Shown: positions 55,208-64,000 of the stretch, in pieces
How positions within the stretch are numbered: position 1 is the first letter of the stretch
Layout: each line of letters opens with the position of its first letter
Assembly (NCBI GenBank): GCA_949316235.1
Contig: OX438748.1
Coordinates: 29,010,836 to 29,074,835, forward strand
DNA length: 64,000 bases
Source of the DNA: Oegoconia quadripuncta
Taxonomy: Eukaryota > Arthropoda > Insecta > Lepidoptera > Autostichidae
Reading direction: 5' to 3'
Made by a program: the position numbers and the translations under genes
The notes under the pieces: model-generated
The model's database searches: none
Told to the model about the DNA's origin: nothing
What the model saw: the letters and a program-made list of their open reading frames with translations, nothing else

Positions 55208-55474
55208 AATAAATATCCTTGGACATACACACAATGCCATCTAGTTCCACATTAAGCAACTATGGGCTTGTGTTGTAGATACCAGATGGTCGATATACCA
55301 CATAAACACATTTTTTTTTTGGAAATAAATGCTTATCAGAAATCAAAACATCCATAACTCGGGTGCACATGTCCGTATTCATCATAGAAAAATGTGCCCC
55401 TAGCGGGATTCGAACCCGCGACCTTTTGATGTAGTGGTCAGAGTTTCTCACCACTACATCAAACAGGTCGTCGT
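55208..55474 (-). repeat. SINE family A
   Basis: Minus copy; reversed B box GGGATTCGAACCCGC. The head has a self-complementary change (TGATGTAGTGGTCAGAGTTT then CACTACATCA). Confidence 0.7.
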
Positions 55475-55592
55475 ATCACGAAAGATGAGAGAGATGATCT
55501 TTTAACCTTTTCTTAAACACTGCAATTGAGGGTCTGTCCTGAATTAAACTTGTCAGTTTATTCCACTTTATAGCGGCATCATCATTATATAA

Positions 55593-56023
55593 GGTCTAAC
55601 AAAATTAACCCGACAAACGTTGCAGAGTGCATGTGTAGGATGTACTTATTAAAAAAAAAATTTGAAATTTAAATTTTGTGAGTTGGACTGCGGCGGTATC
55701 TTTGAAGACGCCGAAAGGCGACCACTCGCCGCTCGCCGCCGGCGCTTGCCCCGGCACCGCCGCGACTTGCTGTGATTGGTTGCGCTCTGTGTCCCGTCAC
55801 CCCCTTTGGCGTGTTCCATATGAACGTTGCCTTCTTTTTCTGATTGATAAAATGAGGTACAATTGAAATGAAGTAATTCTGTTATTTGTATTTTAATTTC
55901 CACTTACATTTAATTTTTTACTCGGAAACAAAACTTTTAAGGCAAGTTTTTTTAATGAATATATATTTTTTTATTGTCATGTACGTGCAATTGCCAAAGT
56001 TTGTCGGGTGATTTTGTTAGACC
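55593..56023. mobile_element. TIR element with GC-rich core
   Basis: 431 bp. Inverted ends start GGTCTAACAAAAT and continue CCCGACAAAC; they differ by one indel and one or two changes over about 29 nt. A GC-rich block (about 55683-55810) with GGCGACCACTCGCCGCTCGC sits inside A/T-rich flanks. Open frames on both strands there reflect GC richness, and I see no domain. No target duplication is clear. Confidence 0.6.
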
Positions 56024-56324
56024 ACCTTCCGAGTATATTCAAAGAACACAACTTTAAAAAGAATCATTTGAGACATCCCCCTCAAGTACTGGATTGTCCG
56101 TCCGGTCTGTTCTGTGGACTTCGCAGCTCAATACTCTCGGTCAATATTTGAACAAGCCAGCAAATAGTGCCGGGAATTAAAAAGATTTCTTATATATAGG
56201 GCGAGAAGAAAGAGGCAGCATAAAAATGGTCGTTCAAAAGGCTGGAGAGAAGACCTATTCACACTTTAGTAATTGTTATTGGTAGATGGAAGGAAATAAT
56301 AGAAATAGGCCTATAAGAGGATTT

Positions 56325-56485
56325 ATATTGGGTCTTTACCTATGAAATCGGAGTTTTTTTCTCCGTTAATCATAGATACTCGTACCAAATCCTGCGATTG
56401 TCAAAGATCCAAATTTGTTTTTGGAATATTTGAAAAATGGAATATTATTTCAAGGTTTCAAATGAAATATTTTTTAATTTAACTA
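56325..56485 (+). repeat. Repeat block shared with 45820-45990
   Basis: TTACCTATGAAATCGGAG, AATCCTGCGATTGTCAAAG, ATGAAATATTTTTTAATTT. Confidence 0.5.
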
Positions 56486-56769
56486 TATTAAGTATTATTT
56501 AACACAATAAAATGTGATAAAATATTAGCTAAACAATATAAAACAATAACATCGTCTCATATTAATGACTACATTAAGACAATTCTAAAAGTTTATGTAA
56601 ATAATGTTATTTTAAAAATATTAGAATAATTTATCATTGCTATTTAAGTGGAATTTTTTTAAAGTAGACAATTTTTTTAGTTCAATGAACAAGGAAAAAA
56701 AATCATGGTACAGATAAACATACAACTCTATTATAAGTTGTAACAGTTGTATTTAATTTTAGTTTTTAT

Positions 56770-56898
56770 TTTTATTACTGTGAAATAAGGCTACATTGTG
56801 TAAGAATAACACCAAGCAAAATTATTGTTGCGTCGAATATTTTTGTATGTGTTTCTGTAATATGCAAATAAACGCTTTATCTATCTATCTATCTATCA
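56770..56898 (+). mobile_element. Non-LTR 3' end with (ATCT)n tail
   Basis: TGTTGCGTCGAATATTTTTG, TATGCAAATAAACGCTTT and about five ATCT units. No coding sequence remains. Confidence 0.5.
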
Positions 56899-57330
56899 TT
56901 TAATAATAATAGAGGCAGGTATTCTGCTCTACATGTAAGAAAAGAAATAATTAGGAACCTACCACACAAAACTGAAATAATATTTGACCCACCTATGCAC
57001 CCATCCAAAACTTTCTTCGTTTCCGCTCAAACAAACGATTTGCTATTTGAAATATACTTGGGTTTTCGTAAAAACTATATCTGTAAGTTATGAACTACTC
57101 ACTCAACACAAAGACCCTAAGAATGGAACGGGAAAAACAGTGGCAATATTCATCTTAGGTGACAGTTTCTCATATGAGAAATTGGAACGGTTTCTTGCTT
57201 TTGTGAAAATATCATACGGTAGTAGTGTCTGAACGACAACGGGAACTGGACGAAAATTAACGAGAACAGACTGGTGCGTTGTTTCCAATTATCCGGCATC
57301 ATTACCCGACTGTCCAAGGAAGGAGGGTAA

Positions 57331-57680
57331 AACCGCCTCCGTGGCTCAATGTAAACAACAATGGGTTTACGATTCGGAGGTTGCGGATTCGATCCCCAGC
57401 GGGGTACATGTTTAAGTACTCGGTTTGGTTGATGGTAGTGCATTTTAAATGTCTGCCTGGTTAGCTACCACCATCTTATGAAAACCAGCGTTGTAGTGAA
57501 CAGCTACAACCCATGCTGAGTTGTGCTGCTGTTGTGTTCCGGTTGTCCGAGATAAGATAGCCAGCCCCCCAAATGTGTTGGGGTTTCCGGTTCAATACGC
57601 TTTCACCTTCGACTTCATCTTCACTTAACATCAGGTGTGATTGAGGTCAAGTAAGAACCCGTCGTGCATAAAAAAAAAAG
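57331..57680 (+). repeat. SINE family C, full length
   Basis: CCGCCTCCGTGGCTCAATG, B box GCGGATTCGATCCCCAGCG, body and the A-run end GTGCATAAAAAAAAA. A small insert of about 20 nt lies at 57483-57505. A family A SINE begins 25 bp further on. Confidence 0.75.
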
Positions 57681-57705
57681 TAATGTTTTTCGAGTGTTAT
57701 AATTA

Positions 57706-57962
57706 TAATAAATATCTTTGCACATACTCACAGCGCCATCTAGTTCCACACTAAGCAACTAGGCTTGTATTATGGATACCAGATGGTTGATAAACTACAC
57801 AAATACATTTTTTTTTGTAAATAAATACATAAATAAATAAAAAACATCCATAACTCGTGAACACATGTCTGTATTCATCATACAAACATATGCCCCTAGC
57901 GGGATTCGAACCCGCGACCTTTAGTCCGAATTTTTAACCACTACACCAAACAGATCGTCGTC
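57706..57962 (-). repeat. SINE family A
   Basis: Minus copy; reversed B box GGGATTCGAACCCGC and head end CCAAACAGATCGTCG. Confidence 0.7.
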
Positions 57963-57964
57963 GT

Positions 57965-58110
57965 TATGTATGTATGTCCATTCCTTTGGCGCATCTTGTA
58001 ACCTAAACGGCTTGACCGATTTCGAAGTGCATAGTGTCGTTAGATTCGTCTTGGTAGCCCGAGTGTCAAAGAATACATTTTATGGTAATCCAACATGGCG
58101 TCCGCAAAAC
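57965..58110. repeat. Dispersed repeat G, opposite sense
   Basis: GGCTTGACCGATTTCGAAGT, GTTAGATTCGTCTTGG and CATGGCGTCCGC. Confidence 0.45.
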
Positions 58111-58210
58111 ACAAAATATGCTGTCGGGTTTTTGGTTTTTAAATATTTACTAAAGTAGTTTCGGCTGTTAAAAGAGAATCAACTTTCTTTTCAATTCTCC
58201 ACAACAATAA

Positions 58211-58567
58211 ATAAATAAAAATAAATATTTCGGACACTTACACCAATCGTCTAGTCTCAAACTAAGCCTTATTGGATGCTAGATAACGGATAAATATACA
58301 TAAATATTTATATAAACATCTGTGACTTTATTTATAATAAGTATTTATTTACAAAAATTAAATATGTATTTATGTAGTATATCAACCATCTGGCATCCAC
58401 ACCACAAGCCTATAGTTGCTTACTGTGGAACTAGATGGCGCTGTGTGTATGTGTAAGGATATTTATTATTATTATTATGACTCGGGAATAAATGTTCGTA
58501 TTCAACACACAAACATTTACTTCTCGCGGGATTCGACTGACAGAATCACTATCCACTACACCAATAA
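58211..58567 (-). repeat. SINE family B interrupted by a family A SINE
   Basis: Family B parts at 58211-58323 and 58477-58567 flank a 5'-truncated family A copy (58324-58476, plus strand). TGACT is found at both junctions. The family B head is also shortened, lacking the CGCAACCGTTGG block. Confidence 0.7.
58324..58476 (+). repeat. SINE family A, nested in family B
   Basis: Body and tail only (TATATCAACCATCTGGCATC, GATGGCGCTGTGTGTATG, TTATTATTATTA). Confidence 0.7.
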
Positions 58568-58789
58568 TTATTCTTGCGCCGTGTCTTTTCTCGCAGATGT
58601 ATTCCCTCGCCAAAGCGGCAGTAGCTTGCTCATCTGACTGACAGATAAATACAATATGCCTTTTTGTTATTAAAAGTTGATTGAAATTTTATGTCATATA
58701 TTTGTTTATAAGTGTACAGTGAAATTTGTATATATATATACAAAAACGAAATAAATACTTATTTACAAATAAAAATTGACATTCAACAA

Positions 58790-58843
58790 ATATTGAAATA
58801 AATGCTTGAACATTTATCACTATCCACTATACAATCGGTCGTC
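58790..58843 (-). repeat. SINE family B head remnant
   Basis: TATCACTATCCACTATACAA then TCGGTCGTC. Only the reversed head end remains. Confidence 0.4.
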
Positions 58844-59240
58844 TAATATAGGACAACAGTTAGGTCCATTATTTTTTAGACCATTTCTAAGTCAACGTCA
58901 CTTCTTTCCCACCCACCGAAATTATATTTCAAACAAACCAAACAACATCTGAACACACGGCGCCAGAAACGTCATATTCCCTGCGACATCCAACAGCCAC
59001 CGAAAAGAAAGGCAATATTTCCTGTCAAGGGAGAAGTATCAAAAACTAGATGGTGTAGCAAGTCCTAAATCATTTTCGCGCATGTTGAATATTAATAATG
59101 CGGGCCACATCGGAAAACGAGAGGGTGAGTTACATATTGGTGGCGATCACCAATATCGAACGATAGAAAAAGTATTACGTCCATAGATTTATATATTACT
59201 GTGTATGGATCGAGTCGTTCAAACAATCAAAATGGTACCA

Positions 59241-59550
59241 CTTTTTTTTATGCACAACGGGTTGGCACTTGACCTCAATCACACCTGATGTTAAGTGAAG
59301 ATGAGGTCGAAGGTGGAAGCGTACTGACCCGGAAACCCCAACACATCTGGGGGACTGGCTATCTTAATGCTATTAACATTGCTGCTTGGCGGCAGATTTA
59401 GATAAGATGGTGGTAGCTAGCCAGGCGGACATTTAAAATGCCCTACCACCAACCAAACCGAGTACTTAAACATGTACTCCGCTGGGGATCGAACCCGCGA
59501 CCTCCGAATCGTAAACCCAATGTTGTTTACATTGAGCCACGGAGGCGGTT
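59241..59550 (-). repeat. SINE family C, nearly full length
   Basis: Minus copy with an A tail, all body blocks, reversed B box GGGATCGAACCCGC and head GCCTCCGTGGCTCAATG reversed. A deletion of about 28 nt removes the GATAAGATAGCCAG to GGTTGTC region. Confidence 0.75.
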
Positions 59551-60381
59551 AACTTCATTGGTGTTAAAACGGGAGTTTTGAACCAATGGGCACTCAGTCA
59601 CACGCCGACTTCGTTCGCGAATTGTTGTATCCAACGCTGATTTATTTTGTAAATATTGACCACTGACCACAGAAAAGGAACCAAAAAACATCCTTTTTTA
59701 TTCTTTATCCTTTTTTAGTATAACAACCATTTATTACGCCTAAAACACATATTTTTAATCAAATTGTAATTGTTTCTTGCACTTTTTTGACAGATTTACA
59801 TGTTGAGAGCACAGACAGACAAAATTTGGTTGGGCGCATTGGTTTTGGCGTTGGACCATCTCTTATGTATCACAATACGGAACGTACGAATGGGATTATT
59901 TCTTACGCATTATGGCGGGAGAGCAGTCCAGTTGCTGGCCAAGATGGCCTGGTGCTGTTAGTGCTACCCCGAACTTGACGTAACAGGGATTATTTCTTTC
60001 GCATTGTGGAGTGGGAACAGTCCAGCCCAGGGAGAAAATAACTGCGCCGCGCTGCACCTATCTTACTCAGGTAAACATCCCTGACGCAATAGTGGCCTTT
60101 TTCATTATTTCTACAAGAGTGACATAGCGTATAACAACGTCACTTTTAAATTTAATATAGCTGACGCTGTGCCCTGCTCTATGTTGTCGTTTTATAATAT
60201 TTATATTAAATTCTATTTTATCAACGTTAACTCGTCGTTCGTTCGTAATATTGCATATTCAACATCATCACAGATATTTTATTGGCAATCCAAGTACCTG
60301 ATGACGTACTTAAATAACGTTAAAATAACAAACTAAATATAAAAAAAACATTATTTTAATGTGTACCTACCTACGAATATA

Positions 60382-60487
60382 CGTCATTTGACATTATCGA
60401 CGTTTAACATTTGACTTTGTCTAAAATGTCAAACGTCAATAACGTCAAATGTGAAACGTCACAAATGTCACAAATGTCAAAAACGAA
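60382..60487. promoter_or_regulatory. Cluster of GTCA/TGAC words
   Basis: Seven GTCA and two TGAC words within about 105 bp (for example ATGTCAAACGTCAATAACGT). TGACA-type clusters are common near insect promoters, but no gene start, TATA box or initiator was secured downstream. The overlapping 64-codon frame (60411-60605) starts inside it. Confidence 0.3.
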
Positions 60488-60630
60488 AACGCCATCAAGT
60501 TTTCATCGAACCGGCTTATATGCAAATCGTGGTATCGGCGACACATTTGTTATTTTTAAAGTTATTTCGGCGAATCGAGCTATCGGTATACAAGGGGTCG
60601 GCTGAAAAAATTTTCTTTCTACCCATGAAC

Positions 60631-60866
60631 GTGTAAATATCCGCCTGGCTAGCTAGAATATTATCTAAATCTGCCGCCAAGCAAGCAATGTTACTAGCAT
60701 TGTTGTGTTCCGGTTGTCAGAGATAAGATAGCCAGTCCCCCAAATGTGTTGGGGTTTTCGGGTCAGTATATACGCTTACACCTTCGACCTCATCTCCACT
60801 TAACATCAGGTGTGATTGTGGTCAAGTACGAACCCGTCGTGCATAAAAAAGAAAAAAAAAAGAAAA
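60631..60866 (+). repeat. SINE family C, 5'-truncated
   Basis: CCGCCTGGCTAGCTAGAATA to GTCGTGCATAAAAAAGAAA. Confidence 0.7.
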
Positions 60867-61583
60867 ACGACAAACAGTGATTTCTATGTATAATTGTACC
60901 GATCAAGGGTAATTCTATATGTAGTACGGGACTCCTCTGACTAACCTATTTGGGATAAAGGTGGTGGCATTATATACTCGTATGTATGTATTGAAGGTCA
61001 ATCTTTCTCAGTGCATCTCTCAAATAACTCGCACGATATTCGAATAATATTTTTCTATCATTTCCCGTTTGAATATCGAGCGGTTATAAGGATAGCCCGC
61101 CAGCGAGACGACGAATGATTTATCATGTTTGCCTGCGTTTGTCTCCCGATGATATCGGGATTTCTTGGACAAAATAGAGATGTGTTTGTTGGATATATTG
61201 ACTCCATATAGATGCCCGCCTTTTGTGTTTAGCGTCGTAACAATGGAACGAATGTTTGCGAGGAAATGGGACTGGTTTGTATTTGTTTATTTTAACAAGT
61301 ATTTTTATATATGAATAGTCAAAAAGCGTCACACTTAAAGAAATGTTGAGAAGATTGTAGCAAAATTTTTTTTTAATTACAGACAAGTGATATCTGGACT
61401 GTTAGAGATTTGTAACTATTTTATTTGTTTCATTAATTGTAAGTTCCGTGTTATTAATAATTGTAGGCCAAGTTCGTTACAATGAACAATTTCGCTCCCA
61501 AAAATGTTTCATTAATAATAATCGCAATTATTTGTAATGAAATCAGAATATATTTGCTGTGGTATGCAATCACATAACTACAG

Positions 61584-61835
61584 TCACGACCTTTATCCCA
61601 AATGAGGTTGTCAGAGATATCCCAAACTAAAGCGGTTCCAAACATTAAAAGATTAATGCTTGAAACACATCCGAAATATACAGAAATGCACACGAGACAG
61701 GGGTGAGCTCATCACCGTTAAAACTTGCAAGTCATGTTTTTTGGTGGAAAGTCCCTTAGTCGCCTTTAGCCACACCCACGGAAAGTGATGGGTTATTCTA
61801 TTCTATTTACGTACCGAAACCATATGGAAATGCTT
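61584..61835 (+). repeat. Dispersed repeat E
   Basis: ACGACCTTTATCCCAAATGA, AACATTAAAAGATTAATGCT, GTGAGCTCATCACCGTTAAA and TTACGTACCGAAACCATA. Same orientation as 20404-20695. Confidence 0.6.
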
Positions 61836-61904
61836 ATAGTTTTATCTGATCCAAACCTATTTCTAGTCTCTAAAAAATATTGTAAATGAAAAAGATTGGA
61901 AATA

Positions 61905-62050
61905 TGTTTATCCATTTGCTGCTCAACACGTCGAAGTGAACGAACGGATTCGGATGAAATTTCGTATATAGGTAAAACATACCCTGGGTTAAAACATAGG
62001 ATATTTATTAGCATGATAAGTGAATAGTTCCTGTCGGACAAACAAATTAA
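61905..62050 (+). repeat. Dispersed repeat D, worn
   Basis: GAACGGATTCGGATGAAATT, CATACCCTGGGTTAAAACAT and CGGACAAACAAAT. Confidence 0.5.
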
Positions 62051-63502
62051 TATATTGCAGACTCACGTCCATAAATAATGAGTCTTGTTTTCTAAAAACT
62101 TAGTTAGTAAATTTTGTCAACAAAAAAAAAAAACACTACATTGGATACAGTGCCCTGTCCCACATTATTTTATATACTTTATTGAGACACCGGATGCATG
62201 TGTATTGATCCAGTGCCTCAGTATTGGACAGTCCACCTTATCAGCTATTGTGTTTAGATAACTGCAGCTAATAGCAGCTAAGTTTTTCGTTAACTTCAAA
62301 CCACCATCTAGATTTTCTTCCATTGAACCGGTCGTTCGAAGATTCAAATATTTCATGCGTCAACTGACTCATCGACTCCCAGTCCAAGTGTAACAAGGTC
62401 ATAATTTTCAACTGAAGGCAACCATTTCTGGATCTACGAATCACGTTAACCTCTGTTGGTTTTTGCATTGGCTGATACACCCTTAGTATTATTATTTATA
62501 CTTGCCTATCAAATTTTAATAATGTCATATACATTTTTTTTACGGTGACTACGTACAATCAGTCTATAAGTTGAGTCGTCACATTCAAACTAAAATTGCT
62601 TAAACAGTAACAAAACTTTTGACCCACTGTTCACGCTTTATGTACGTATAAAACATTGACACATCCCGTTTACATACATTTGGCTGGAACCCAAAAGGGG
62701 TCGGAATGGAATCGAAAAACGAATTAACCACCAAAACATACAGGGGGATTGTGAGAATATTTTTATAGTGCAACATTTTCCTCCGCCCCCTGTAGAGATG
62801 AGGGCTCGTTGCAATAACAAGACACTCTTGGCAATCTCTTGAACATAGTGAAAATAAAAATATTACTAGAGATGTCTGTTTATTGCGGATCTGTATAAAG
62901 TTGATGTACTACCTATTCTATATCGTCGTAATCGTCGAACAAAGGCGGATCTGCAAACTGTCAAGTTTCCAGGAGAGCGTTTTGAAGGTTAGAAACCGGT
63001 TTTTTTGCAACTGTCAAAAATCGACTGAGCCGATATATTTCAAATTTGGGAATATTATTAACGTTGAGATCTATTTTTATATGAACTACGAAATGTTCTC
63101 CTGAAATGCTCAGTTTCTGCAGAAAATCACATGCGTCATTGTTCTGTAGACAACTCGGGTATGTATGTGATAATACGTCGTTGTTCTGCGTTTTCTTTCT
63201 ATCTATACTGAGACGTATGTCTCTTTAAGTCAGTATTCTACGGAACCTCTGCAATGACTTTTTGTCGGATGTTGAAGAAAGATGGAGGAATTAAATAAAA
63301 TAATGTTATATTTATGTCTAATAATTATGTATTTATCAAAAGGAAAACCTTTGTCTTCTTATCTAGGCATAATATCAAAGGATATTATGAAAAAATTAAC
63401 AGTACTAGCTTCTTGGTATAATAACATATCTTTCCATACAAGCTAAAATAAAAAAAGCAACAAACAAAGATTAAACATTTATCATCTCCTCGACAACACT
63501 AA
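62051..63502. other. Spacer, nothing recognised
   Basis: No shared repeat, hairpin or domain-bearing frame was seen. Confidence 0.4.
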
Positions 63503-63640
63503 GGACCGTATTTCCCAATGTTGCTCAAGCGTAGATCTGCGCTTGAGCATAGTTAGAGAGAAATGCCGATGTGCAAGCTACATAAAGCTGTCCCTTTTTA
63601 ACTATTCTCTCTGCTTGAGTAACATTCTGTAATAAGGGCC
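63503..63640. mobile_element. Short MITE
   Basis: Inverted ends GGACCGTATTTCCCAATGTT and its partner at 63613-63640 (both running into GCTCAAGC and GCTTGAGT) agree at about 22 of 28 positions. A second inverted pair lies inside. Confidence 0.45.
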
Positions 63641-64000
63641 CTAAGTGTAATTCGTAGCACAGTTTCAAAATGTTGACATAGGCTATCTAATGTAAATACC
63701 TACAAAAACCTATAGACCGCCTTAAACGTTTATTATTGTATTTTTGACAACCTAATGTAATACAATAACTATAAAATAGACGACTCGACTCATCATAATC
63801 CAATTCCATCTCTGCAACCCGACCATGCGGCAACCCTTGGAAAAAGTTGTGATTTCTGCTGGGTATGATACCCGAATGTGCAAGAATACGCTTTATCTAT
63901 AACGATATTATTATCGCCACGGTTTCTCGTTTTCTTACCAATGACCAGGGTCATGGGCTCCTCGTCCAGACCATACTTGTATTGTAGATTTTAGTTGTAT
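63641..64000. other. Spacer, nothing recognised
   Basis: No repeat or coding feature seen to the end of the window. Confidence 0.4.

Noticed and set aside
55649..55903. 84-codon minus-strand frame with Arg-rich stretch as a gene
   Set aside because: It lies in the GC-rich core of a TIR element, with an equally open frame on the other strand and no domain.
59134..59156. 9-bp hairpin ATATTGGTG with loop GCGAT
   Set aside because: Short enough to occur by chance and no partner structure or repeat supports it.
1..64000. CRISPR array or bacterial operon
   Set aside because: No direct-repeat and spacer series, no bacterial gene order; introns and SINEs show a eukaryotic genome.

Overview
This window reads as a piece of a moth or butterfly (lepidopteran) nuclear genome. 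It is AT-rich, its genes are split into small exons by long introns, and its spacers are packed with tRNA-derived SINEs, 5'-truncated non-LTR retrotransposon tails and small terminal-inverted-repeat elements. The only cellular genes I can support are two plus-strand genes. Nothing prokaryotic, no CRISPR array and no intact transposon gene was seen.

Gene 1 (8248-22026, 10 exons, 5' end missing) encodes a leucine-rich-repeat cell-surface protein. About ten 24-residue LRRs are followed by a four-cysteine LRR C-terminal cap, a very acidic linker, a fibronectin-III-like ectodomain, one transmembrane helix and a cytoplasmic tail of about 40 residues. All ten exons join in frame (2,247 nt, 748 codons plus stop). 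The signal peptide exon was not found and probably lies upstream. The introns are a SINE and MITE dumping ground.

Gene 2 (26840-36116, 5 exons) encodes a secreted c-type lysozyme-like protein of 179 residues. All eight mature cysteines are kept, but both catalytic acids are replaced (Glu to Val at residue 53, Asp to Tyr at residue 70), so it should not cut peptidoglycan. The eighth cysteine lies on a separate last exon, which adds a 40-residue tail ending in a strongly basic, aromatic segment resembling a cationic antimicrobial peptide. This is the most interesting thing in the window. A TATA box and an arthropod TCAGT initiator sit at the expected spacing upstream.

Layout: 1-1886 spacer; 1887-3931 a degenerate pogo/Tc1-like DNA transposon with a reiterated GAAAGAGCC motif; 3932-8247 retrotransposon tails, SINEs and a MITE; 8248-22331 gene 1; 22332-26790 spacer with a large fold-back element; 26794-36138 gene 2; 36139-64000 a gene-poor stretch of SINEs (three tRNA-derived families called A, B and C here), non-LTR tails, MITEs and several unusual perfect hairpins. 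Family names are my own labels for copies that can be matched inside this window. Assignment to published families would need a repeat-library search.
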